23,815 nt of DNA, from NCBI GenBank assembly GCA_031549535.1, contig JAVBPP010000038.1, positions 1 through 23,815 on the forward strand. The letters are read 5' to 3'. Every line of letters starts with the position of its first letter. The first letter of the stretch is position 1. The translations under genes and the position numbers were made by a program. Shown piece after piece: positions 13,757 to 20,850 of this stretch. Source of the stretch: JAVBPP01 sp031549535. Lineage in GTDB: Bacteria; Bacillota; Clostridia; Oscillospirales; Acutalibacteraceae. Below the pieces are notes generated by a model that had not been told where the DNA came from, did not search any database, and worked only from the letters and a program-made list of their open reading frames with translations.

Positions 13757-15616
13757 ATGCGCGAGGGCAGACGGAACGAGAAAAACGACAGCTACTCCCT
13801 TTGGAGCAACGTGCGTTATATCACGCGCAGCTATTGGGGGCTGCGCAAGCGGCTGCTGCTTTTGCCGCTGTTAAACATCCCCAGCAATGCGGTGGTCGGG
13901 GTGCTTGGGATATTGTTGCCCAAACTAATTTTGGACGCACTGCAGCAGGGGGGCAGCTATGCGCCGATGCTTGCCGCAATCCTTGGGCTGAGCCTGGTGC
14001 TGACCGCCGCGCAAGTGATAAAAATTGTGCTGGAGAGCCAGGGGCACCTGCAAAGCATGTACGCCAACAGCTTTTACTTTCGCCGCAGGGTGGATGAAAA
14101 AGCTATGGATATGGACTATGAAAATTTCAGCTCACCGCGCGGGAAGATTTTGTTTGACAAGGCCTATCAGGCCATTCGTGGCGGCTTTGGCCGCACCCTG
14201 AGTGGCTTTGTGCCCGCGTTTGCAAATTTACTTTCCAATGCGCTGGGCTTTGTTTCTTTTTGTGTGATTATCGCAAGGCTAAACCCCTGGATTATTTTGC
14301 TGCTTGCGCTGAGTTATTGTGTGGACGGCGTTTTGATGCTGCGGGTGGAACGGTGGATTCAAAAAACCAAAAATGAGCGTTCCGGCATTTTCCGCAAGCT
14401 GCGCTATGTTGCCTACAGCACGCGCAGCAGCGATATTGCAAAGGATATCCGCATTTACAGCATGTCCCACTGGCTGCGGGAGCTGGGCGAGCTGTTCAGT
14501 AAAGAAAATGCAAAATGGGAATATCAAGTGGCTCGGCGGCGCCTTACCGTTTTATGTTTTGAGGCCCTGCTCATTTTTCTGCGCGACGGCGCGGCCTACC
14601 TTTATTTGATTTACCGCACCCTCTACGGGCAAGGTGAGGCGGCAATTTCCGTTGGCGATTTCACCCTCTACTTCGGCGCAATTGCAGGCTTTGGCGAGTG
14701 GCTTTCCAGCGTGGTGAGCAACGCGGAAACCATTACGGAAACGCACTATGCGCTTTCGGATTTTCGCAGTTTTGCGGATTATCCGGACCGGCAGGCGCGC
14801 ACGGGAAAGGCCGCCCCTTCGGGGACAGAGCAGCCCCCCGCCATACGGCTGGAGCGGGTAAGCTACCGCTACAGCGAGGACGGCAAGGACGTTTTGCGGG
14901 ATATCTCGTTTGAAATAGGCTCGGGCGAAAAGATAGCTGTGGTAGGTGTGAACGGCGCGGGTAAAACAACGCTGGTCAAGCTTATCTGCGGCCTTTTGAC
15001 CCCCACGCAGGGCACCATCTATCTCAACGGCATCCCGGCGGAGGAATATGGGCGTGAGGAGCGCTACCGCCTGTTCACCGCCGTGTTTCAGGATATCTCG
15101 CTTCTGCCTGCGAGCATTGCAAAAAACGTCAGCTTTCGCAGCGCGGCGGGCATGGACGAAGCAAGGCTTCGGCACTGCCTTGCGCTGGCGGGGCTGACAG
15201 AAAAAATAGAAAGCCTGCCCAAGGGTGTTGAAACAACATTGGTGGCAAACGTGCTGCAGGACGCGGTGACGCTTTCCGGCGGGGAGATGCAGCGTCTGCT
15301 GCTTGCGCGGGCGGTGTACTGCGGTGCCCCCGTTATGATTTTGGACGAACCCACAGCCGCGCTGGACCCAATTGCCGAAAATGAGATTTATCTAAAGTAC
15401 AATGAGATAACGCAGGGAAAAAGCGCAATTTATATCTCCCACCGCCTCTCCTCCACCCGCTTTTGTGACCGCATTTTACTGCTGGACGGCGCAGGCATTG
15501 CGGAGCAGGGCACACATGCCGAGCTGATGGATTTGGGCGGCAAATACGCCGAGCTGTTCACCGTGCAAAGCCATTACTATCAAGAAAATCTGGAACGGGA
15601 GGCGGCGGGGATATGA
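13757..15616 (+). CDS. ABC exporter half-transporter, subunit 1
   Basis: A 619-residue protein with an N-terminal six-helix membrane domain (to about 330) and a C-terminal nucleotide-binding domain. The ATPase motifs are complete: Walker A GVNGAGKTT (about 397-405), Q-loop in VFQDISLLP, signature LSGGEMQ (about 505), Walker B VMILDEPTAALDP (about 526) and the switch histidine in SHRLSS (about 561). GGAGGG precedes the ATG at 13757. Its stop overlaps the ATG of subunit 2 (ATGA), so the two probably form a heterodimer. The cargo is unknown. No precursor peptide, peptidase domain or modification enzyme is seen beside it, so drug, lipid or peptide export are all possible. Confidence 0.94.
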   Translation: MREGRRNEKNDSYSLWSNVRYITRSYWGLRKRLLLLPLLNIPSNAVVGVLGILLPKLILDALQQGGSYAPMLAAILGLSLVLTAAQVIKIVLESQGHLQSMYANSFYFRRRVDEKAMDMDYENFSSPRGKILFDKAYQAIRGGFGRTLSGFVPAFANLLSNALGFVSFCVIIARLNPWIILLLALSYCVDGVLMLRVERWIQKTKNERSGIFRKLRYVAYSTRSSDIAKDIRIYSMSHWLRELGELFSKENAKWEYQVARRRLTVLCFEALLIFLRDGAAYLYLIYRTLYGQGEAAISVGDFTLYFGAIAGFGEWLSSVVSNAETITETHYALSDFRSFADYPDRQARTGKAAPSGTEQPPAIRLERVSYRYSEDGKDVLRDISFEIGSGEKIAVVGVNGAGKTTLVKLICGLLTPTQGTIYLNGIPAEEYGREERYRLFTAVFQDISLLPASIAKNVSFRSAAGMDEARLRHCLALAGLTEKIESLPKGVETTLVANVLQDAVTLSGGEMQRLLLARAVYCGAPVMILDEPTAALDPIAENEIYLKYNEITQGKSAIYISHRLSSTRFCDRILLLDGAGIAEQGTHAELMDLGGKYAELFTVQSHYYQENLEREAAGI

Positions 15617-17514
15617 GCGGATTCAAAGCCACCAGCAACCAAAGCCACGTCCGCCCGGAGCATGCGGACAGCATCGCCAAGGATATCCGTTCCCTGCTGC
15701 GCGCGGTGCAGGTGCTGCGCGAGATTTCGCCGCATTTGCTTTGGTGGACGGCGGCGGAATCTGCCGCGGCCGCGTTTTTGCCCTATATTCCGATTTATAT
15801 GTCCGCCCGGATACTCACGCAGCTCACCGGTGCTAGGGACTTCCGCCAGCTTGCGCTGCTGGTAATCATCACAATCAGCTGCACGCTTGCCGTGGGTATA
15901 CTGCGGCATGTGCTCACCCGTGTGCTTGCGGCAAAGCACAGTGTGCTGCGGGTCAATCATGAAATGTATTTGAACGAAAAGGCGCACAGCATGGATTTTA
16001 TCCGCGCGGAGGATCCGAAAATTGCGGCGCTGAAGGAGCGCGTGATAGAAAACACACAGATGTATACCTTCGGCATCACGCGCGTGCCCCGCGACATTCA
16101 GTTTTTATTGGAAAACTGCATTTCTATTGTGACAGCGCTTGCGCTTTCCTTCCGCCTGTTTCGCTTTACCCCGGGCGGCGGGGCAGGGCTGCTGGCTTTT
16201 GTGAATACACCGGCGGCCTCCGCCCTGTTTGGCCTTGCGTTACTGCTCGCCATCTCCGCCTCGTTCTTCTGCCGTAAGGCGAGCCAGAAGCGCTTTTTCG
16301 CCTCCACCGCAACGCTGGGGCTGGTCAACTCCTTCCGCGCCTATTACCAAAACCAGTACCTGGAGGATAACAAGGCCGCGAAGGATATTCGCGTTTTCGG
16401 CCAAAAGGAATTTATTCTGGAGGAAATTGAGCAAAACAGCACCCGCCCCATGTGGGATATGCGCCGCAAAAACAACCGCATTATGGTGACGGCGCAGGCT
16501 GTCGCCACAGGGATTTCCACTGCAATGGGCGGCCTGGTTTACGCCTTTGTCGGCCTCAAGGCCTTTTCCGGCACGGTGGCGCTGGGCGATGTGGTGAAAT
16601 ACTACGGAGCCATAAACCGCCTGCTTGCGGCCGTTATCGGCCTTTCGGGCGCAGCCCTCAACATCCGCGAAAACACCGCCTATCTGCAGCTGTTTTTTGA
16701 GTATATGGATATCCCCAGTGACATGGCGCAGGGGCGGCAAACTGTTCCGCACGACAAGCTGACCATCGAATTTCACAACGTCTCCTTCCGTTACCCGGGC
16801 AGCGAGAGCTACGCCATAAAGAACCTGAGCATGCAGCTGCACGCCGGGGAGCATCTGGCCGTTGTGGGTAAAAACGGCAGCGGCAAAACAACTATGATTA
16901 AGCTGCTCTGCCGCCTGTATGACCCCACGGAGGGTTCTATCACCCTGGGTGGTGTGGATATTCGGGACTATGACTATGCGCAGTATCTCGCGCTGTTTTC
17001 CGTGGTGTTTCAGGATTTTCGCCTGCTGGCTTTCCCACTGGGGCAAAATGTGGCGGCGGATATCCACTATGACCCACAGCGTGTCTGGGAGGCGTTGGAG
17101 CTGGCCGGCGCGAAAGACCGCGCAGAGCAGTTCCCCCGAGGGCTGGAGCAGGCGCTCTATCAGCAGTTTGACGAGGACGGCGCGGATATCTCCGGCGGCG
17201 AGGAACAAAAAATTGCCATCGCCCGTGCGCTTTATAAGAATGCGCCCTTCGTAATTTTAGACGAGCCCACCGCCGCGCTCGACCCCGTTTCAGAATACGA
17301 AATTTACACCCGTTTTGACGCCATTGCAGGCGGCAAAAGCGCGGTATATATCTCCCACCGCCTCTCCTCCTGCCGCTTTTGTGACCGCATTGCCGTATTT
17401 CACAAGGGCGAGCTTGTGCAGCACGGCAGCCACAAGGAGCTGCTCACGCAGCAGAACGGCATCTACGCGGAGCTTTGGAATGCGCAGGCACAATATTACA
17501 CAAGCCACCAATAG
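15613..17514 (+). CDS. ABC exporter half-transporter, subunit 2
   Basis: A 633-residue protein of the same architecture as subunit 1. The nucleotide-binding domain has Walker A GKNGSGKTT (about 419-427), Q-loop in VFQDFRLLA, signature ISGGEEQ (about 526), Walker B FVILDEPTAALDP (about 547) and SHRLSS (about 580). Unlike many heterodimeric exporters, neither subunit shows an obvious loss of the catalytic glutamate. It starts 4 bases inside subunit 1. It converges on the interrupted MerR-type regulator with only 6 bases between stops, and that regulator may once have controlled it. Confidence 0.94.
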   Translation: MSGFKATSNQSHVRPEHADSIAKDIRSLLRAVQVLREISPHLLWWTAAESAAAAFLPYIPIYMSARILTQLTGARDFRQLALLVIITISCTLAVGILRHVLTRVLAAKHSVLRVNHEMYLNEKAHSMDFIRAEDPKIAALKERVIENTQMYTFGITRVPRDIQFLLENCISIVTALALSFRLFRFTPGGGAGLLAFVNTPAASALFGLALLLAISASFFCRKASQKRFFASTATLGLVNSFRAYYQNQYLEDNKAAKDIRVFGQKEFILEEIEQNSTRPMWDMRRKNNRIMVTAQAVATGISTAMGGLVYAFVGLKAFSGTVALGDVVKYYGAINRLLAAVIGLSGAALNIRENTAYLQLFFEYMDIPSDMAQGRQTVPHDKLTIEFHNVSFRYPGSESYAIKNLSMQLHAGEHLAVVGKNGSGKTTMIKLLCRLYDPTEGSITLGGVDIRDYDYAQYLALFSVVFQDFRLLAFPLGQNVAADIHYDPQRVWEALELAGAKDRAEQFPRGLEQALYQQFDEDGADISGGEEQKIAIARALYKNAPFVILDEPTAALDPVSEYEIYTRFDAIAGGKSAVYISHRLSSCRFCDRIAVFHKGELVQHGSHKELLTQQNGIYAELWNAQAQYYTSHQ

Positions 17515-17520
17515 ACTTCT

Positions 17521-18069
17521 CTAATCTTTCTCTTTGATGGGGTGCAGCAAATCGAGCTGTAGCCCCTCCGGCTCCGTGTTTTCCAGATTTACATGATGGA
17601 TGTAATTTAAATGCTCCTCCAAAAGCCCCCACATGCATTCATGCCCCTTCCCCGCGCTGTTGCCCTCGTATTTGGGATGCTTCTTCACCCATTCACTGAG
17701 CCATCCCCATTCCTCAAACGCGCCGAAGGGTATCATGTGGGCGGCATACAGCCCACCCTCAAACTGCTTTTTCACGAGAGGTTCGGGCAATTCCATGTCG
17801 TCTGGAATCGTAACCCACATTTCATAGCCGTGGTAGCCGCTTTCATCCACCGGATTGGGAGCGTTAAACCCAAAATGCCGTAAATCCGGCTTAATGTGAA
17901 CCAAATCACTCTCGCGCACAAAACGGTCCAACACTTGATTGACATGCATTTCCGGCTCGTGACCAACATACTGATAGGCGGCGACGGTTGCGGGGGGCAA
18001 ATAGACAATCCGCACGTCCCTATCCTTCAGCTTATTTAACTTTTTGCTTGCTTTGTTAAGTTCCTTCAT
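17521..18069 (-). CDS. GyrI-like effector-binding domain, C-terminal half of a split MerR regulator
   Basis: This 182-residue piece has the AraC/MerR effector-binding fold (GyrI-like; VRIVYLPPATVAAYQYVG, RHFGFNAPNPVDESGYHGYE, YAAHMIPFGAFEEWGWLSEW). In intact relatives it is fused behind a MerR helix-turn-helix and binds a drug-like ligand. Here a MITE separates it from that part. The sequence for KEEKTM contains AAGGAGGAGAAAACGATG, which is a strong ribosome site ahead of the ATG at 18069, so the domain can be made alone. The residues ahead of it (KLQLMEDESLLEIVDSL, back to about 18160) are in frame with the domain but belong to the broken linker. Confidence 0.75.
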   Translation of the reverse strand: MKELNKASKKLNKLKDRDVRIVYLPPATVAAYQYVGHEPEMHVNQVLDRFVRESDLVHIKPDLRHFGFNAPNPVDESGYHGYEMWVTIPDDMELPEPLVKKQFEGGLYAAHMIPFGAFEEWGWLSEWVKKHPKYEGNSAGKGHECMWGLLEEHLNYIHHVNLENTEPEGLQLDLLHPIKEKD

Positions 18070-18164
18070 CGTTTTCTCCTCCTTGAAATTGATTTTGGAG
18101 GCCGTTAAGGAATCCACGATTTCTAGCAGGCTTTCGTCCTCCATCAGCTGAAGCTTTGCGTTTT

Positions 18165-18324
18165 TATTAGTCCGCCAATGAAAGCTTGCCAGAAGATTGG
18201 TGAGGGTTTTTGTCGTCAGGCCAGGCGGACGACGCGGCTTTACTGTCGTAAAGCAAGGAGGACAACGCAGGCTGACGGCGAAAATACCACCAAGATTTGG
18301 CAAGGTTTCGTTGGTGGACTAATA
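18165..18324. mobile_element. MITE, copy 2 (160 bp), inserted in the MerR-type gene
   Basis: Ends TATTAGTCC (18165-18173) and GGACTAATA (18316-18324). The arms continue as inverted repeats almost to the centre: CCGCCAATGAAAGCTTGCCA on the left and its counterpart CCACCAACGAAACCTTGCCA on the right strand. The apex is CTTTAC-TGTC-GTAAAG. It encodes nothing. Shared with copy 1 are GGCGGACGACGC, the GGCTTT...AAAGC apex and the GCGAAAA and AGATTT blocks. The exact boundary is uncertain by a few bases because both flanks are A/T-rich. Confidence 0.8.
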
Positions 18325-18659
18325 ATGCTCAGCCGCTCAACCAAAGACTGCATCACGCTTTTAATCGTTGTCAGCGCTGTTATTTCATCCTCAATTTCAT
18401 TCAGATTCTGCTGAAACACTTCAATGGCCAGCGCCGCATCCTGGCTCTGCAAGATTTTTCCAATCTCTTTGAGCGGTATCCTGAGTTTTCGCAGCACAAT
18501 AATCTGCTTCAGGCGCAGCACCGTATGTTCATCATAGTTGCGGTACGCGAAATCCTCCTTCTTCACCGCCTGAATTAACCCAATTTGCTCGTAATAACGC
18601 AGGGTTCTGGTTGAAATGTGAAAGCGTTTTGAGATTTGACTGATTGTTTGCAATTCCAT
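18240..18659 (-). pseudogene. MerR-family helix-turn-helix, N-terminal half interrupted by a MITE
   Basis: The frame starts with ATG at 18659 (GGAGG upstream) and encodes a standard MerR winged helix: ISQISKRFHISTRTLRYYEQ, then IGLIQAVKKEDFAYRNYDEH and the LRIPLKEIGKIL coiled-coil. The native sequence ends at about SLVERLS (near 18325), where the MITE begins. The remaining residues, ISPPTKPCQILVVFSPSA and on to 18240, are encoded by the MITE. The result is a 139-residue protein with DNA-binding and part of the dimerisation helix but no effector domain. It could act as a ligand-blind repressor. The other half lies at 17521-18069. Confidence 0.85.
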
Positions 18660-18670
18660 AGCCCGCCTCC

Positions 18671-18700
18671 TCGTATAATGTATTACGATGTTTTTGACAA
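18671..18700 (-). promoter_or_regulatory. MerR-type promoter/operator region
   Basis: TCGTA and TACGA form an inverted repeat with 8 bases between them (18671-18688). On the minus strand TTGTCA (18700-18695) is 17 bases from TATACG (18677-18672), so the palindrome sits over the spacer and -10 region as expected for a MerR-type operator. The -10 lies very near the ATG, which would leave almost no leader, so this promoter assignment is tentative. Confidence 0.4.
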
Positions 18701-18888
18701 GAGCGCCGTATGAAAAACTTGTTATCCTGCGTTGGATGTGGGATAATGAGCGTAATGGGCAGAGGGCGCAGTAATTCCTCCTTGGGGTATCGCCTCGAAC
18801 GAAAGAATTGCGCCTCTGTCCTTACGGTCAGATGCGAATAATCTGGATATGAACCATTGCCGCCCAAAAGAACCAAGGAGGATACATT

Positions 18889-19302
18889 ATGAATATCACC
18901 ATTAAGGAATATGAATTTATTGACATGGAGCAAATTCTCGTATTATACAATAGCGTACATTGGACTAACTATACAGACCATCCTTCTATGCTTGAATTCG
19001 CCATTAAGCATTCACTTAAGACTCTCGCTGCCTATATTGAGGATGAGATCATCGGCATCATTCGTGTAGTTGGTGACGGACATTCTGTCATATATATACA
19101 AGATATCATTGTTTTGCCACAATATCAGCGGCAAGGTATCGGTAGATTGCTTATTAAAGAGATTGACCTTTTGTATCCACATGTTTACCAAAAAGTTCTT
19201 CTTACTGACGATCAACCTCACTCTATTTGCTTCTACGAGAGCTGTGGTTTTTCTTTAAGCAGTAATTTCCGCTGTGTTGCTTTTGTCAAATTTCCCTCTT
19301 GA
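18889..19302 (+). CDS. GNAT-family N-acetyltransferase
   Basis: A 137-residue protein with the acetyl-CoA binding motif A after a beta strand: QDIIVLPQYQRQGIGRLLIK (Q/R-x-x-G-x-G). A later segment, DDQPHSICFYESCGF, matches the usual motif B region. GNAT enzymes transfer an acetyl group from acetyl-CoA to an amine; the acceptor is unknown. AAGGAGG lies 8 bases before the ATG at 18889. Its GC is clearly lower than its neighbours, a sign of acquisition. It forms a single-gene unit with a terminator downstream. Confidence 0.9.
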   Translation: MNITIKEYEFIDMEQILVLYNSVHWTNYTDHPSMLEFAIKHSLKTLAAYIEDEIIGIIRVVGDGHSVIYIQDIIVLPQYQRQGIGRLLIKEIDLLYPHVYQKVLLTDDQPHSICFYESCGFSLSSNFRCVAFVKFPS

Positions 19303-19362
19303 CTTTTTATAGCCTCCTCAAGGCCAGTATATCGGTTGACGCGACGTTAGAGTCAAGAGGCT

Positions 19363-19406
19363 AATCGACAATCGCATACAGAAAGCGATTGCCGATTTTT
19401 GTTTTT
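19363..19406 (+). terminator. Terminator downstream of the acetyltransferase
   Basis: AATCGACAATCGC (19363-19375) pairs with GCGATTGCCGATT (19385-19397) apart from one mismatch, followed by TTTGTTTTT. It lies 60 bases past the stop codon. Confidence 0.7.
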
Positions 19407-19467
19407 CTATCTTTTTATATCAATCTCCATTAGTGCGCTTTCTTTGGATATTGGTATTACAATATGA

Positions 19468-19503
19468 AAAAAGACGGCTATACCACCAAAGTGATATAGC
19501 CGT
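19468..19503 (-). terminator. Terminator downstream of the zinc-ribbon gene
   Basis: ACGGCTATACCAC (19474-19486) pairs with GTGATATAGCCGT (19491-19503), loop CAAA. Read leftward it is followed by CTTTTTT, 25 bases after the stop at 19528. Confidence 0.85.
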
Positions 19504-19527
19504 TTTGTCAGCATAATTGAAATAGGA

Positions 19528-19809
19528 TTATGCCTGCTCCTCCCGCATTTTTGCAAAGCACTCGCTGCAAAAAACGGGTCTGTCCTCACGGGGTCTGAAC
19601 GGAACTTTCGCAATTCCGCCGCAGGACTCGCAAGTGGCCTCAAACATCTCGCGCTCGCCGCGGCTCGCGCTCTTTCGGGAATCACGGCAGCCTTTGCAGC
19701 GCTGGGGTTCGTTTACGAATCCTTTTTCTGCATAGAATTCCTGCTCGCCGGCTGTGAACACGAACTCTTCGCCGCATTCCTTACAGATGAGGGTCTTGTC
19801 TTCGTACAT
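19528..19809 (-). CDS. Small double zinc-ribbon protein (CxxC..CxxC)
   Basis: A 93-residue protein with four CxxC knuckles: CKEC and CKGC in the first half, CESC and CSEC in the second, each pair suited to one zinc ion. It resembles the probable zinc-ribbon (zf-trcl) and CxxC-x17-CxxC families of Clostridia, whose role is unknown but is sometimes linked to stress or RNA binding. The ATG at 19809 with GAGGT upstream is favoured. It follows the sigma factor gene on the same strand, with a tRNA-like sequence in the 111-base gap, and ends at a strong terminator. Confidence 0.88.
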   Translation of the reverse strand: MYEDKTLICKECGEEFVFTAGEQEFYAEKGFVNEPQRCKGCRDSRKSASRGEREMFEATCESCGGIAKVPFRPREDRPVFCSECFAKMREEQA

Positions 19810-19836
19810 GTGATTTACCTCGCTTGAAAAAATATT

Positions 19837-19900
19837 TGCCCTTGGACGGAATCGCACCGACACCTTTGATGAACAACGCTCTGCTTTAAGCTACGTGGGC
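19837..19900 (-). other. tRNA-like remnant between sigma factor and zinc-ribbon genes
   Basis: On the minus strand it begins GCCCACG-TA-GCTT and ends AAGGGC-A. It has an A-box-like TAGCTTAAAGCAGAGC with a pairable D stem (GCTT/GAGC), and a T arm GTCGG-TGCGATT-CCGTC close to GGTTCGATTCC. The 5' GCCC pairs with 3' GGGC. At 64 nt it is about ten short: no anticodon stem can be formed and two acceptor pairs are broken. It looks like a decayed tRNA or a tRNA-like element in the transcript, not a working tRNA. Confidence 0.4.
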
Positions 19901-19920
19901 ATATTCTGTTGCTATATCAA

Positions 19921-20478
19921 CTAAGGCTTTCGCCGAAGTTTGCTTCTCACTCTGCCCAGTGCGTTTTCTACCGCTTTGGTGCCAATGCAAAGACGCGAGG
20001 CAATTTCATCGTAACTGCGCTGCTCCAAAAACAGGGCGAGCACCTGCTGCTCTAAATCCGAAAGGGCGTCCGCCATAAACAACTCCAGGCAGTTGGCGTC
20101 CTCCTGTTCGGTGAGGATATCCTGCGGGTCGTTCTGCGTGGGGAGCACGGTTTCATCCAATTCCAGCGCCGTGTTCAGGGGACGGTGTTTCCCCCCCGTC
20201 TGCGCGCGAATATAGGAAATAATACGGTTGCGCATACAAACTGCGGCATAGCTGCGAAAGCTTTCGCCGCGCTGCAAGGAAAAACTGCTTACCGCATTTA
20301 AAAATCCAAACATACTTTCTTGCAGCAAATCCTCCTGTGTGAGGGTTGGGCTGCGGAAGGCTGCGGCCTTTGCGTGCGCGTAGGGCATAATGCGCCCAAT
20401 TAACTCCGCCATTGCGCTGTCGTCACCTGCGCAAGCCAACGCGGCCAGAGCCTCATCGCTCCGCTGTTCCGCCGTCAT
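19921..20478 (-). CDS. SigH-like RNA polymerase sigma-70 family factor
   Basis: A 185-residue sigma factor with region 2 (EDLLQESMFGFLNAVSSF and FRSYAAVCMRNRIISYIRAQ) followed closely by GKHRPLN, which is characteristic of the SigH/Spo0H group. Region 4 is a helix-turn-helix, LEQQVLALFLEQRSYDEIA then IGTKAVENALGRVRSKL. SigH drives the shift to stationary phase and sporulation in Bacillus and Clostridia; this could be SigH or a close paralogue. The ATG at 20478 has GGAGG 8 bases before it; a GTG at 20487 overlaps that site. Its promoter holds a 12-bp perfect palindrome. Co-transcription with the zinc-ribbon gene is likely. Confidence 0.88.
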   Translation of the reverse strand: MTAEQRSDEALAALACAGDDSAMAELIGRIMPYAHAKAAAFRSPTLTQEDLLQESMFGFLNAVSSFSLQRGESFRSYAAVCMRNRIISYIRAQTGGKHRPLNTALELDETVLPTQNDPQDILTEQEDANCLELFMADALSDLEQQVLALFLEQRSYDEIASRLCIGTKAVENALGRVRSKLRRKP

Positions 20479-20521
20479 CGCAGCCACCTCCGCATACGCT
20501 TTTGACTGTACGCACCTCTAT

Positions 20522-20550
20522 AGCATAAGCTCCAAACCGCGGTTTGTCAA
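20522..20550 (-). promoter_or_regulatory. Promoter of the sigma factor gene with a palindromic operator
   Basis: TTGACA (20550-20545) and TATGCT (20527-20522) are 17 bases apart on the minus strand. The spacer contains AAACCGCGGTTT (20534-20545), a perfect 12-base palindrome abutting the -35, well placed for a repressor. Confidence 0.75.
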
Positions 20551-20762
20551 CAATAATTTTCATTATGTTCATAAAAAATTCAGCTCTTTGTGCTTAGGCT
20601 TTATCAAGCCCGTTAAAATACGCAATATCTAGCGGTACCCAGCTTTTCGGCCACAAAAAGCCCTTGGCATGCACCGACTCAACCACCACCGACTGAAAGC
20701 CGGTGGGTTCACCTGGAAGGCGAAGGTTTTAGACCGGTGATTGAGACAATAAAAACAACCCG
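20551..20762. other. Intergenic stretch with a stem-loop, possible transposon relic
   Basis: No gene is supported here. CCACCGAC (20686-20693) and GCCGGTGG (20699-20706) form an 8-bp stem with one mismatch around a TGAAA loop. Such CCACC/GGTGG stems occur at IS200/IS605 ends, so a worn fragment of such an element is possible but unproven. The rest shows nothing recognisable. Confidence 0.3.
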
Positions 20763-20801
20763 GCGGTATTTCTTGCATTTTTGCGGAAATACCGCTATAC
20801 T
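20763..20801 (+). promoter_or_regulatory. Aldolase promoter with a palindromic operator
   Basis: TTGCAT (20773-20778) and TATACT (20796-20801) are 17 bases apart. GCGGTATTTC (20763-20772) and GAAATACCGC (20786-20795) are a perfect 10-base inverted repeat that brackets the -35 and the spacer, a likely binding site for a regulator of glycolytic flux. Confidence 0.75.
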
Positions 20802-20850
20802 ATATCTCGTAACATTCGGAAAGATGCATACAAGAAAGGATTGGAGATTC

